Assembly (NCBI GenBank): GCA_009739215.1
Contig: VSJF01000009.1
Coordinates: forward strand, 1,240,001-1,304,000
DNA: 64,000 nt
Direction: 5' to 3'
Origin: Floccularia luteovirens
Lineage: Eukaryota > Basidiomycota > Agaricomycetes > Agaricales > Squamanitaceae
Position 1 is the stretch's first letter. Every line of letters starts with the position of its first letter. Shown one piece after another: positions 23,701 through 34,786 of the stretch. The notes below the pieces were generated by a model, which saw only the letters and a program-made list of their open reading frames with translations, did no database searches and was not told where the DNA came from. The translations under genes and the position numbers were made by a program.

Positions 23701-24093
23701 TGGGAGGTGACCGATTAGCTGAGGTGTAGATCCTTGCGCTGTACGAGACTTGGATGGAGGAGGAGGGGTGGTGTTTTGAGACGTTGACCCGGTCCTAGCT
23801 GAAGGGGGAGGCGTGGGTGCGGGGGAGTCGTCATGTTTAGTGATTGAAATGTCTGTTACAATAGTGGGGGATTGGAAGGGAGGGTGAGTGTCCAGTTCAT
23901 GCTTGACATCTGGAATGTCTACGTTCAACATTGGTGTCGTGGTGAGGGCTGAGTTGACGGGACTGTCGCTATCACGTTTACAACCTTTGACGTTCATGGT
24001 CTGTAAATCAAAATCCCGTGTGTCCTTAGGCACAGGCTCGAGTGATGGGCTCGGACCCCTTTCCTCCTTCACTTCAGAGAGTTGTTTCGCCAT
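20751..24093 (-). CDS. SET2: Set2 histone H3K36 methyltransferase
   Basis: A multi-exon minus-strand gene runs from an ATG at 24093 ([20 protein letters not shown]) to a TGA at 20751. A Pro/Ser-rich N-terminus leads to an AWS zinc region ([33 protein letters not shown]). The SET domain reads [50 protein letters not shown] and [13 protein letters not shown]. Post-SET is [16 protein letters not shown] mid-region [16 protein letters not shown] is typical of Set2, and an Ala-rich coil precedes the C-terminal SRI helices ([20 protein letters not shown]). The acidic tail lies beyond. Set2 methylates H3K36 during elongation, bound to the Pol II CTD through SRI. No clear WW domain was seen. It diverges from the A49 gene. 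Confidence 0.9.
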
Positions 24094-24502
24094 CCCACGA
24101 CTGACGTCGAGTCAGCGGCTGTGTATCTATTGAATTATGAGACCAGTACTAATAAAGCACCACGTCAAATGTATGAGATACTTGCCTCTGGCAATAATAA
24201 ATGAAGTTGTGGACGTTAGCGACAATGTAGTGACCGCCAGCTTTAGGGATCGTGCCAGAATAAAACTCAAATGAATACAATAACGATAAAGAGATGGAGA
24301 ATACGGATGCTAAAGGAGATATGAGTACATATAATAAGTTTGGAGAAGCGGAGACATTGATGAATTTGTTGCCCGAAATTTTTTTGTTTTGAGCCGACAT
24401 CCACATTCACCACAACTTCCTAACAACCAACAACCTACCGCATGCTTCAACCTTTTTCTCTACAATCTACACACTCAAAGACTCTGAGTGTTCTTTCTTA
24501 GA
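24094..24502. promoter_or_regulatory. Divergent promoter region of SET2 and RPA49
   Basis: About 0.4 kb separates the two ATGs. Pyrimidine-rich stretches occur just before the RPA49 start. No specific factor site is assigned. Confidence 0.4.
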
Positions 24503-26229
24503 ATGCCGGAGACTCATACCAACTCAAAAAAGCGCAAAAGAGCCCCTAGTCCTCGTGGGATACCCATCAAGCTCTCCCAGCAGGTTTATGGACCAGTGAA
24601 ACCAACCCTTGGTGAAAATAGACGGCCCTTCTACTTATTTCCATACACTGAATCCATTCCAAAGTTAGTTATCCCTCGGTCCATGCACCTGCGGCCACAC
24701 CATTCCAGTGTTATACACGCAAGAAATCGAAGATACATCATGATCCTATAAACAAACTAGCAAGCGGAGATGACGACTCAACCCCAAAAGATCAAGACAT
24801 CTTCTTGGTCGGTGAAACAGACAGTATGGAGTTCGTAACAAATGAAGAGGAAAGCAAGAATGTTGCTAGTGCAGGATGTCGGTATGTCCGTGAAATTAGC
24901 TACTATTCACACCCAACTAACGGTTTGGAGGTATCTCATGGCTGTCTTCGACCGTGCAAAAGGAGAAATATCCATTCTCCCAGAACCTCAAACACCACAT
25001 ATTCTGAAGCAGACTGTGAAAGCCTTGAAATCTATCACACCCATGGCTGCACCTTCTACCACCCAGTATAAGGAAGCTAGGACAGCTTTGGGTGAAACGT
25101 TTGGAACCAAGAAAGCGAAAGCGGCTATCAGAGCACAAGAACGCAACCAGGTTGACATTGGGGCAATGGCAGGTGTTATGGACTACGTCATGGAAGGGAT
25201 TGATAAAGGCGCGAAGGGTTTAATGACACAAGGTTTGGTTTCCAAATGTTATTCGAGATCGTGTTTTACTCAATGGATCTTCCAGAGCAAGCAAAAGCAA
25301 TTGCTGACAGTAGTCGACTTATTCCTCCTTACTCTGCGACCGCCACAGAACCAGAAGATATATACCCATTGCATGGAATCATACCAGAGACGGAATGGAA
25401 GGCACTGTCTGTGAGCTCTTTCGATGAAGCGAGTAGTGACAAGCAGAGGATTGCTTTACTGCCATATCGTCATTCAAGTTGGGTCAATAGTCATCTGAAG
25501 GCTTTGACGAATGTAACAGGTAAAGGGAAAAGGAAAAGCATGTAAGCACTCACTTTCCATCATGGCTTGTTCGAGCTAATATAAATTTATGCCAGGAGAA
25601 TTCTACTTTATATCTCTACAATGCTGTCATTTCGTCAAGCAGTCTCGTTCAAGGAAATGGGGAAGGACGAGCTTTATGAGAAACTTCCTAGCGTCCCCCC
25701 GATGATCGTTGACGGTCTGTTAGCCAGATTCACTGAAGTTGCTAGGGATTCTTCCAAGTAAAGCACATTCTTGCCACGCACAACTTTTTTTTGTTTCTGA
25801 ATCAACAACCCTGATTCATAGATATCAAGCAACTCCAGCTAAAAAAACGAGCCTCTTAACCCACCTATTTGCTCTCTGCCTCAAGTTGGACAATTTCGCA
25901 CTAACGCCGGCTCCCCTAGCTAATGATTTGCGCATGATGACTACGGAGTGAGTCGTTTTTTACACCTGTGATCAATGTTTTTTCCTAGTTCTGACATCCA
26001 ATATCCAGAGTTAATCAATTATTGAAATCGCTTGGTGAATAAACCCTTTTTCTTTGTATCCCTGAGTCTTGCCATTTATTAATTATTTTGTTGTGACTCA
26101 GGCTGTAAAATCATGAAACTCGACGAACGCGAACAGCAACGGCTAATGGTCAATGACAAATCTGCCAAGAAAGCAGTCCTGCGAGCACCAGTAGAGTTCC
26201 CGAAACCAAATTTGAAACGAAAGATATGA
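24503..26229 (+). CDS. RPA49: RNA polymerase I subunit A49
   Basis: The gene starts at an ATG at 24503 (MPETHTNSKKRKRAPSPRG); another in-frame ATG lies at 24488. It ends at a TGA at 26227-26229. The N-terminal dimerisation half includes PFYLFPY, FLVGETDSMEFV, YLMAVFDRAKGEISILPEPQ and TVKALKSITPMAAPST. The most telling segment is ARTALGETFGTKKAKAAIRA with NQVDIGAMAGVMDYVMEG, a signature of A49. The C-terminal tandem winged-helix half has PLHGIIPETEWKAL, LPYRHSSWVNSHLKAL and LTHLFALCLKLDNF. At least six short introns interrupt it. A49 forms a heterodimer with A34.5 on Pol I and aids rRNA initiation and elongation. The gene pairs divergently with SET2. Exon ends are approximate. Confidence 0.88.
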
Positions 26230-26830
26230 ATGTAAATTACAACCCTCTACAAAATAAATAAAAAATGTAAATTTGATCGGCACATTTAAAAAGATTCAAG
26301 GACACATTAGACTTTTGGCGATTACGCTTCAATGACCCTCATCCTCATGGCAATGGAAACATTTGTGGTCTGTTCACGCGTTGAAGAACAAAAACGGCGT
26401 CTTACATCTGACTCCTGATTTACACAATTCCGAATGACCGACATTACTTGGGAGACTTGTGATTACCATAGGGATACTTGATGCGCTAAAGCATTCATTC
26501 CTCCGATTTGGTTGATTAGGTGGAAAGTAACGAGAGTATCATTTTTTTTGACGTGTAAAGTCACTTTTTCAAAGTCCACTTCCTAAGCGTTCGGAGCTCT
26601 CCATTGAAAGATTGCCCAGAATAAAAAATAACATGATTATGTACCTAAGGTGACAGTTACAAAATAAAATGGAAGTACATATTCCCGATTCAATGAGAAA
26701 GATAAGACTAGTACTATCACAGAAAAGAGTTACCAATTAACTTTTTTTTTAATATCTGCTACCCCAGCGTACAACACAACGAAGAACCCAATTCTTCAAG
26801 TGTCCAAAAAGACCTTTTGTTTAATGGGGG

Positions 26831-27157
26831 TCATGAGCTGGGATCACCAACTAAGCTATGCAAAAAGCGTTGGGGGGACTTACATGTTACATTCCGACAC
26901 AGAACAATGTGAAACCCAAACAGGGCAATGTTAATTCCCGAATGCTTCGACACACGTGTGTCTGGCAAGCCAAATGGGCATGTTGCGCGTAGATAACAGT
27001 AATTGTGGCATTCGCAACACCAAATTCGGTGAAACGCATCATCCATATGATACATTGGATGGTCGGGTTTGCGGTCGTTGGGGCATCCGCAACGCACCAG
27101 AAAATGTCTGGATTGGTCATGCTGGCAGTTGCATCGGGTGGTAGAGGTTGCTGTCAT
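26831..27157 (-). CDS. Cys/His-rich small ORF, uncertain
   Basis: An ATG at 27157 opens MTATSTTRCNCQHDQSRHF, followed by CGCPNDRK, CCECHNYC and other Cys/His pairs, for about 108 residues in all. The Cys spacing hints at metal binding, but I recognise no family. There is no signal peptide and no neighbour support. A possible upstream exon reads in phase through an intron but lacks an ATG. It may be chance coding. Confidence 0.2.
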   Translation of the reverse strand: MTATSTTRCNCQHDQSRHFLVRCGCPNDRKPDHPMYHMDDAFHRIWCCECHNYCYLRATCPFGLPDTRVSKHSGINIALFGFHIVLCRNVTCKSPQRFLHSLVGDPSS

Positions 27158-28759
27158 TGTCAACTAGTAAAGATGAGAAGGGAGGTAGTTTTTGGGGTGA
27201 GGTGTTTGTCAAGGAGGGATTTGGTGGGTATTGAATTCTGGATGCAGTGGAAGTTGGGGGTGCTATAAATACGGGGGCGCCCACTGATTGAGTCGTGGAC
27301 ACAGGGACAATAGATCAAAGCGGCAAAGGAGCTGTAGACAGAGACTTCATGATTGGAACGGATATGAATTGCATTCGTGAGCCTCCTGTTTTCGAGGTCG
27401 CCGGAGACTACATATGAGATTCAAATTATGCAAGAGTTGGAAGTTTATGGAAATTCTATTTTTTCCCTTGAGAGTGCGGGTTGGTACGCAGGATACAAAG
27501 CTTGTTCGCTCTGCCGACCGAAATGACAACCAAAAGGTTTGACAACCAGGAAAAAAGATGAAAAGAGACAGGAGTAGATTTAGGGCGACATAGTTAGCAA
27601 CAGATTCCATATCACCCTCTGTCAAAAAGAATCAAACCCATAAACAAGCGGACATACCAAAAAGCAGCTTGCCGCCTTGCTGGGTCTCGCCTCGCCCCGG
27701 AGAGTGCTAGTCGAAACAGGAAACATCAGGTTCTATAAGTTCCATACACACGAGTAAGAGCCTGAGCCAAGCCTCGGTCACCTGAAAAAAAAAGTTTGAG
27801 GAGTCATGATTTCCTGATTACAACTAGCGGAGAGAAAAACAGGTCGAACTTGCTCTCTAAACGGAAAAAACGATGGACATTGAACGAAAAAGCATGTACT
27901 GGAAGAGACAAAAAGGAACCAAGACCAAGGCGCTACATGGACAAGGGGGACAGTGTTACGAGCATCACGAGACACACAAGCCGCGAAGACTGTGCAATGT
28001 ATGTAAGTTATTTCTCAATAAATTTCTGATTCATACTTGGTTTGTATTTGCGCGGTGCCTGTCTGATCCTTCTTCCTGTATTGCAACTTTCTTCATCTTA
28101 GGGACTCTTCTATTCACACGAGGTTTGAACGTGCATCACTAGGAAAGGACATGTCGAGCCTTTGCTGTTCGAGTATTCAGCATCGCGACAGCAGTATAGA
28201 GTTACGAACCAGCGCAACATGGAATTAATTCTAAACCCCTATACGGCTCCACCGAGGATGGCCACCACTGCCCGTTTTTTGCACTTATCAAAAGTCAGTA
28301 CCCTTCTTCCCATATGGATGTAACTTCCGGGTCTTTATCGGAAACCCATATGCACCACAATGACTCCTTAAGTCCTCTACCTCGGTCATTCTCTATAGAG
28401 GCAAAGAAAAGGGCAGACTAACATTTTAAAGTTTATGATTATGCTCTATACAGCACACGCGGGAGTGGGTCACGCGTATTCTGGACCAGCATGTTTGTCA
28501 CGAGTCTAGATCATGCGCGTTGGACATAATTGGCGCGCGCTAGCCTTCAATTCACCACCAACTCTATAACTCTTCCAAACTAATCACCCGTCCTGCGTAA
28601 TTCAAATGCATATACATGCGAAATGAGTGCGACCCGTTGCAACTTGCCGGCCACGCATCATTGTTTTTTTTGCTCGTGAGCGTATGTTTCTATTGTTTTT
28701 TGTATTTTGTTTTGTTATAAAACCGATGCCTCGTGCAAATTAGGTTTAGCATAGGAATG

Positions 28760-29180
28760 TTAGTCAAAGGTGAATCCTCCTTGATAGCTGGGAAACAACG
28801 TCATGTTTTTATCTGGTGAGTCGTTAATTTCCGCGCCCTTTGAGCGCCAGGCCATCGGGACACAAAAAGTAAGCAGTCTTGGACGTTTTTGCGTTATATC
28901 GGCATATGGCAAGTATATTTCAAAGACATTTACATTACCGATGCATTCTGGAAGGAACTCCCCGTTTATGGCCACATCGTGAATACTTTGAGAAACAGGT
29001 AAGCTGTGTAGTGTTATTGGGAGGCAATTTGAATGATCCGAAAAGTTTGTGACGCCTATTTTCTGGTTCACCGAAGCCTCAAAAGTTTTTTGACTACCCT
29101 TCGTGAGCAAATCGATGAATGTAATTTTTTTCAGTGATAATGGAAGACAATACAACTTCTTATGGAGATCCTGTATGGAA
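28760..29180 (-). CDS. ORF of unknown function, possibly the last exon of a gene
   Basis: An open frame of about 138 codons ends at 28760 and begins at a plausible splice acceptor (CATACAG) rather than an ATG. It reads DLHKKLYCLPLSLKKITF, later LPITLHSLPVSQSIHDVAIN and VNVFEIYLPYADITQKRPR. The composition looks like real protein. No convincing upstream exon was found on the minus strand out to about 29600. It could be the remnant of a lost gene or a gene with a distant first exon. Confidence 0.35.
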
Positions 29181-30635
29181 GAGTAAGTGTCGAGTTATCT
29201 TTAAAGAAATTCTTTTCGAATATGCTAGTCAACACGGCATTAGTGACAGTCCAGGGCTAGACTTTTACTCTGGAAACCCCCCTTTTACTCCCCCCGATCC
29301 TTGGACTTGATCTTTCATGTTATGATCAACAAGTAGGTGAAGACTTTCAATGTGGTCAACTGTTATTTCCGCCCTATCTAACAGAGTTAACTTAGATGAT
29401 TAGATGATGTGAGAACAGCCTACAGTGGTGCATTATACATTCCCAGGACAATCAAAACCCGCCCGATGTGTCCGACCTATCCAACATCACTTCCTAGGAG
29501 ATATTGGCACGTCCAAGAGCCCGCTGTGTTAAATGAACTCAGGTCCGTCATTTCAACATGAAGTTGACGTATTGAAATCTCCAGCGATATGAGTTAATTT
29601 TCTTTCCTAGTATTTCCCAGATGGTTGTTCCCCCGAAATCGCCGTGGGTCGGCCATTGAATACTCGATTTGCAGCTGCAGCAAATATGAAACAGTCCGTG
29701 TTTTACAGCGACGGATCAGGTGCCTCTATCTCATCCTTACTGCATGTGTCACCAAGCAACATTTTCTTCCAAGTCATGTCTATTTTCGTATTATGGCCCA
29801 GAGCTTTATTCAATGCTCCACTTACATCTTAGTAATGATGAAAAGTATGTATGTATTCACTTAGGCCGGCAAATGTACCATCGATTCCTGTATGAACTGA
29901 GTAGATGATACGGCACAATATAATTTGATAGTGACGTCTGTTTCTGCGGCGGTTTGACACGGAGTCATGAAACATCTGTTGAGAAAAAGTCATTGAGCCT
30001 ACAAAATCTCCGTAACCAGCCCGTATCGTCATATTGATTACTCGGTCGCAGATAATAACTGGAGACATGAATTTGGAATTTAGCATACCTTTTGCTGTAC
30101 GGCTTTAGTTAATTGAAAGAATCCTGTTGCCTGGTTGATGAAGCTGAAAGCCATCATGTGTGTGAGAGTGTGTGGTGAGTGACTTGAAAACATGCTTCAC
30201 CTCATGATCATGTTGGCAGAGTGAAGTACACGTTACAGTCCAAAGTTTGGTTGAATGCAGTACACACACACACACACTATTGTAAATGTCCGACTCGTAC
30301 GCTGTTCCCTAAGGCTGAATGAACAGTTATTTTATTATTATTTGATGGCCATTGGTGCATGTGTTGTATGATAGTTTTGCGGATATGACTTCTATGAAGA
30401 AAGAAAGCAGAACGAAGTGTCCATGGATACGATTATTTGTAGATAGCAGAAACCAGAATGTTGTACTCACGGTGACAAGGACTTGGGTGGAATTAGACCG
30501 ACAAGCCCAGCTGACTCTAGTCGTTGTTGGCAATCAACCACAAATTAGCAGGCACAGCTACCTCAATCACCACAACTCCTTCCACACTCTCTGTCATTTC
30601 TCAATTCTATGCCCTGAGGTTCTTCCACAGGTGAC

Positions 30636-33600
30636 ATGTTCAGCGGTAGCAGCGTATCTTCCACATATCTTCCAATCCCAAAATCTTCTCGTTTTTCAAT
30701 GCTCAAGACCTTCAAATTCAGCTCAAAGGGCAAGGATACCAAACCACCTCCCCCTCCACCCAAAGACCCCTACTATCTCAAGAACATGTCCCATGTGTCG
30801 CTTGCTCTCCCTTCCCCTTCTCCTCTTACCCAACCTTCACAGTACACCCAAGGCTCATCCTCAGATGCAACCCAATCAACATTGACTCTGGTCTCGTCTG
30901 CCGCGTCTGCAATATCATCGCGTTCGAAGGATAATCAGCAAAAGAAGGATAAGGGGTTGAGTTTTTTCAAAAGGAAGCGTGGGGCGAGGTCTATGCGTTC
31001 GAGAAAATCATCTGAGGGCGATGATCCTCCGCCACCAGATGATGATGAGAATATCTCGATGCCATGGAATTTTCAGGTGCGAATTTATATATCGTTGTTT
31101 TGCTTTACGTTTTACTGATAATTTTATAGCACCATATACACGTAGATGAAGCGTAAGCTGCGCAGTAAATCTCACATTAGAATACGACCTAATTATGTTT
31201 TCCTCTTAGATATACCGGGCTCCCTCCATCATGGACAGTATCGTTATTAGAGTCTGGCCTTACTGAAGAAGAAATTGCTCAAATAAACTCTCGTCGTGCG
31301 GCTGGATCTCGCTCTCCCGGTTCTCAATTTCAATACCTCTATACTGACAGACCCAGCTCACCACTGTCTTCCTCTAATTCTCATGCCTATCCAGCTGGCG
31401 TACCACCCCCACCTACAACAATTCTTACCAATCCAACTCCAAGGACCACTTCACTCCCTCGCCAATATTCGGACGCGTCTTTAAGAGCTGGCTCTCTTCA
31501 AGGGCGACCAAGGTCTCCACCACTACCAGCTGTTCCTCTTGTAACTACAACGCATGCAACTCCTTCCTCTCACTCCACTCGTTCTGATTTGAGAATGAAT
31601 TCCTTGCCTCAAGAAACTTATATGAACCACAATCCATCTTTTTCAGTGTCATCTTCGTTCGAATCACATCACAGCGCTAATGTTGCTACAAGCAATGGGC
31701 AAGACAATGTCGCATCCCCAATACAAGAAAATGCCGAACAACCTTCCAATGGAACTACAACTCCTCCCCGTAGAACCTATCATGTCACGAATGCATCTCC
31801 GGCCGCTTTGCGTTCCCCTCCCCCTGCATACGGAAACCCGACATCATACCCCGATGAAAAGAAGAAATCGCCTGTTCAAGACAATTCACCATATCCTTCC
31901 GACAATTCTACACCAGGAGTTCAACATACTGAATCGTTTACTAGTACTAGTAGTGCTGTACTACCTAACACTCAGCCGGAATTGGTGCGATCGAACTCAA
32001 CAGAATCGATGAAAACATCCACGTCGGAAAGTTCCCCCTCTTCTCCTAATGTGTCTGTCAAGACTAGCCCTAGTCGTTCTAAACGTACAACTGCCCTCCC
32101 ACCTCGGTTATCGCTGCACAAGGCATCTGAGAGTACCGACCTATCGTTGTGGACTCAAGCTCTGCTCTCAGGCATCTCTTCAGGAGGTCTAGACGACACT
32201 TTTACTTTGACAACGCCGGATATAACCAAATCTTCTGCCTCATTTGACTCGCCCTCTAACCAGTCGCAATTTGCAACAAGATTACCAGGAAACTCCCTGG
32301 AACTATCTAACCCACAGTCAGGCATACGAATCGAGTCAAGCAGAACATCACAATACAGTGAGGCAGGTCAAGTCCTCTTCCTTAATGAGCCCAAGTCACC
32401 ACAGGATGTACAATATATGCATGCAAGCCCTTCCTCGCGGAACGGAGAATCCCCAATGGGTACATCGCCGTTGTGGAACGAAATCGAAGGAATGTTACGA
32501 GATGACAACCTTGGTGGAAACCGAGTTTATTCTGCAACACTAACGGACAGCTCATCTCCGTTGGCGCCTTCTAGTCCTAGTCCAAAAGGCCCACGCCAAA
32601 GAACTGGGTCTCGCAACTTTGATGATGGGAACGACAACAATGGGTCTTACCTTGATATGCTCAATGACCAGGAAGACGACAATTTCTTGGGTGTTTCTGG
32701 GCTAGAATCAAGAACTAGTAACAGAGACTCGAGCAGGAGCAGTTCCTCAACACTATCCACCAGTACAGTAACTGGAATACAACCTACTATTGTAAGAAAT
32801 GTGTCGATTGCCAGGAGAACAGGTGCATATGTTATAGACAAGACCAAAGCCGGATCAGAAAGGGATGAGAGGGACCAGCTACGTGAAAGAATGGCTAAAA
32901 ACTCTATTGCTGACGAGGAAACATCACTGGAGTCACCTGTAGCTGAGAATTTCTCATTACTTCGCCCATCATCAGCTATTCTTTCAGATTCAAAACATCC
33001 ACCTTCTCCATTGAGCTCACACTTTGAAAGCGAAGAGGGGTCATCGTCTGGATCGGGTTCCTCGAGCTCGCGGTCTCAAGACCATCCAACTCCAATTACA
33101 GAAGTTGATCCCGACTCACCTGTTATGTATCAACACAACAACCCACAAGTCGGTCCAAGAAAGTCGAAGTTTATACTCAACCCACAGACGATGCTTTCAA
33201 TGACGGATACATTTGGAGGTTTTGAGGAGGTAGAAAACGATCGTCATTCTACAAGAGGAACTGACACAGAGGATGAAGGAGAGGTCGCGGAAGTAGTCAA
33301 GCTTCCTTCATCTTCCCCTGTTAGCCGCTCAGTTTCTATATCTACCAACCACTCACTTCCTACACTGAGGAAACCTTCTAATGGTGGAACAGTCGCTCCT
33401 TCAACACCTAAACCCACTTTCCAGCAGTATCGCGGATGGCTATCAGAAGTTGTCGCACCACTTGAAGATTTCATAGACGAAGCAGTAGACCCTCGTGAAC
33501 ACTACTTGAACCTGCAAGAAATTGCGGAAGGCGAGAGTGGCTTTATATATGCGGCGAGTCTTTCCAACAAGAACGCGCATAAGTTGAAGCTTCCTCCTTT

Positions 33601-34725
33601 AGTCAAAGCCAAAGACAGAGACGATCTGGCGAGTGACCGAGGAGTTCTCGTAGCTATCAAAAGTGTTGCGATAGTTCCATCAGGGTCGGCGAAGCTGGTG
33701 GATCTCGAGCGGGAACTGAAGCTCATGAAAGGGCTGTGGCAAGAGAATATCCTCGGAATGGATGCGCTCTATGTCGACCTTGCTGAAGATTCTCTGTGGA
33801 TACGAATGGAGCTCATGGAGAGGAGTCTTGCCGACCTTGTGGGGCTTGTCAGTGAGGGACTAATGCTCCAGGATCGAATGATAGCTCGGTTTGCCAGTGA
33901 TGTTAGCCTTGTTCCTCTTTTTTTTAATTAGTACTGATGTGTTTGATAAAATAAGATGCTTAACGCATTGGAGTACCTTCAACGTCATCAAATTGCTCAT
34001 CGTGATGTTCGTTCGGATAATATGCTTCTCAATAGCCGGGGGGTACTCAAACTTGGTGAGATTAACTTAGCTATTCTGAAATTCATCCCTCAGAGCCTCT
34101 TGCTTACGTTGGTTTTTTGAATAGCTGACTTTTCTAATGCTGTTCAAGTAACTAAGGAGAACCCTATGTGTTCTAATCCTGCTGGAGTCGTTTATTGGCA
34201 GGTCAGTGCATGGTGATTATGTTTGTATATTTTCACAGACTGATTTTGTTTTGTTATCGCAATAAAAAAAGGCACCAGAAATGAGATCGTAAGTCTTACG
34301 AACCGAGAAATTTATGCTTTTTATTCATATTTGTCTGTAGGCCACCATATAACGCACTTCAAGTCGATATGTGGTCGTTAGGAGCTACAGTCTGGGAAAT
34401 GGCTCAGACAGAACCCCCATTTTCAGATACCAACGAACTCAGTGATCGATGGCCACCGTTAAGCCATCCTGAGCTTTATTCACCTTCTTTCCATAATTTC
34501 CTACAGCGTTGTTCTGAACCTGCCTCATCACGTCCTAAACCGAGTGATCTTACTAAGGTAACACTATTTATTATTGGGTTAATATCTAGCTAATAATTTG
34601 GTCATCAGTTGCCCTTCATTAATAACGCCTGTGGACGACCGGTCATTATTCAGCTTTTGGCGCAGAGCATGGCAATTGAGACTATACTTCAGGAAAGGGA
34701 GGAACAAGGACCTACTTCGGAATAA
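30636..34725 (+). CDS. PAK/Ste20-family kinase with CRIB motif, divergent kinase core
   Basis: Eight exons join in phase (30636-31076, 31130-31152, 31210-33901, 33956-34055, 34125-34201, 34272-34288, 34341-34557, 34609-34725), giving 1227 residues. A CRIB motif at about 143-170 reads ISMPWNFQHHIHVDEAYTGL. A very long Ser/Pro-rich linker follows. The kinase domain starts near residue 880: a loop EGESGFIYAA, the VAIK lysine, HRDVRSDNMLL, then DFS in place of DFG, a shortened activation loop ending AGVVYWQAPEM, and DMWSLGATVWEMA. CRIB binds GTP-loaded Cdc42/Rac, so a role in polarity or morphogenesis is inferred. An alternative start is the ATG at 30699. Its stop is 61 bp from the UTP10 stop. 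Confidence 0.82.
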
Positions 34726-34786
34726 TTTATACCCCTTTTTGTTTTTGCACATCACGAACACACATACGTCAATTAGCTTATCTATC

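Larger units (their letters stand above)
26230..30635. other. Gene-poor 4.4 kb region
   Basis: There is no recognisable protein family. It contains two unsupported ORFs listed separately, a CA microsatellite near 30262-30278 and many homopolymer runs. It separates conserved genes on both sides. Confidence 0.5.

Noticed and set aside
30262..30278. CA microsatellite
   Set aside because: It is real but short and ordinary, so it is not listed as a finding.
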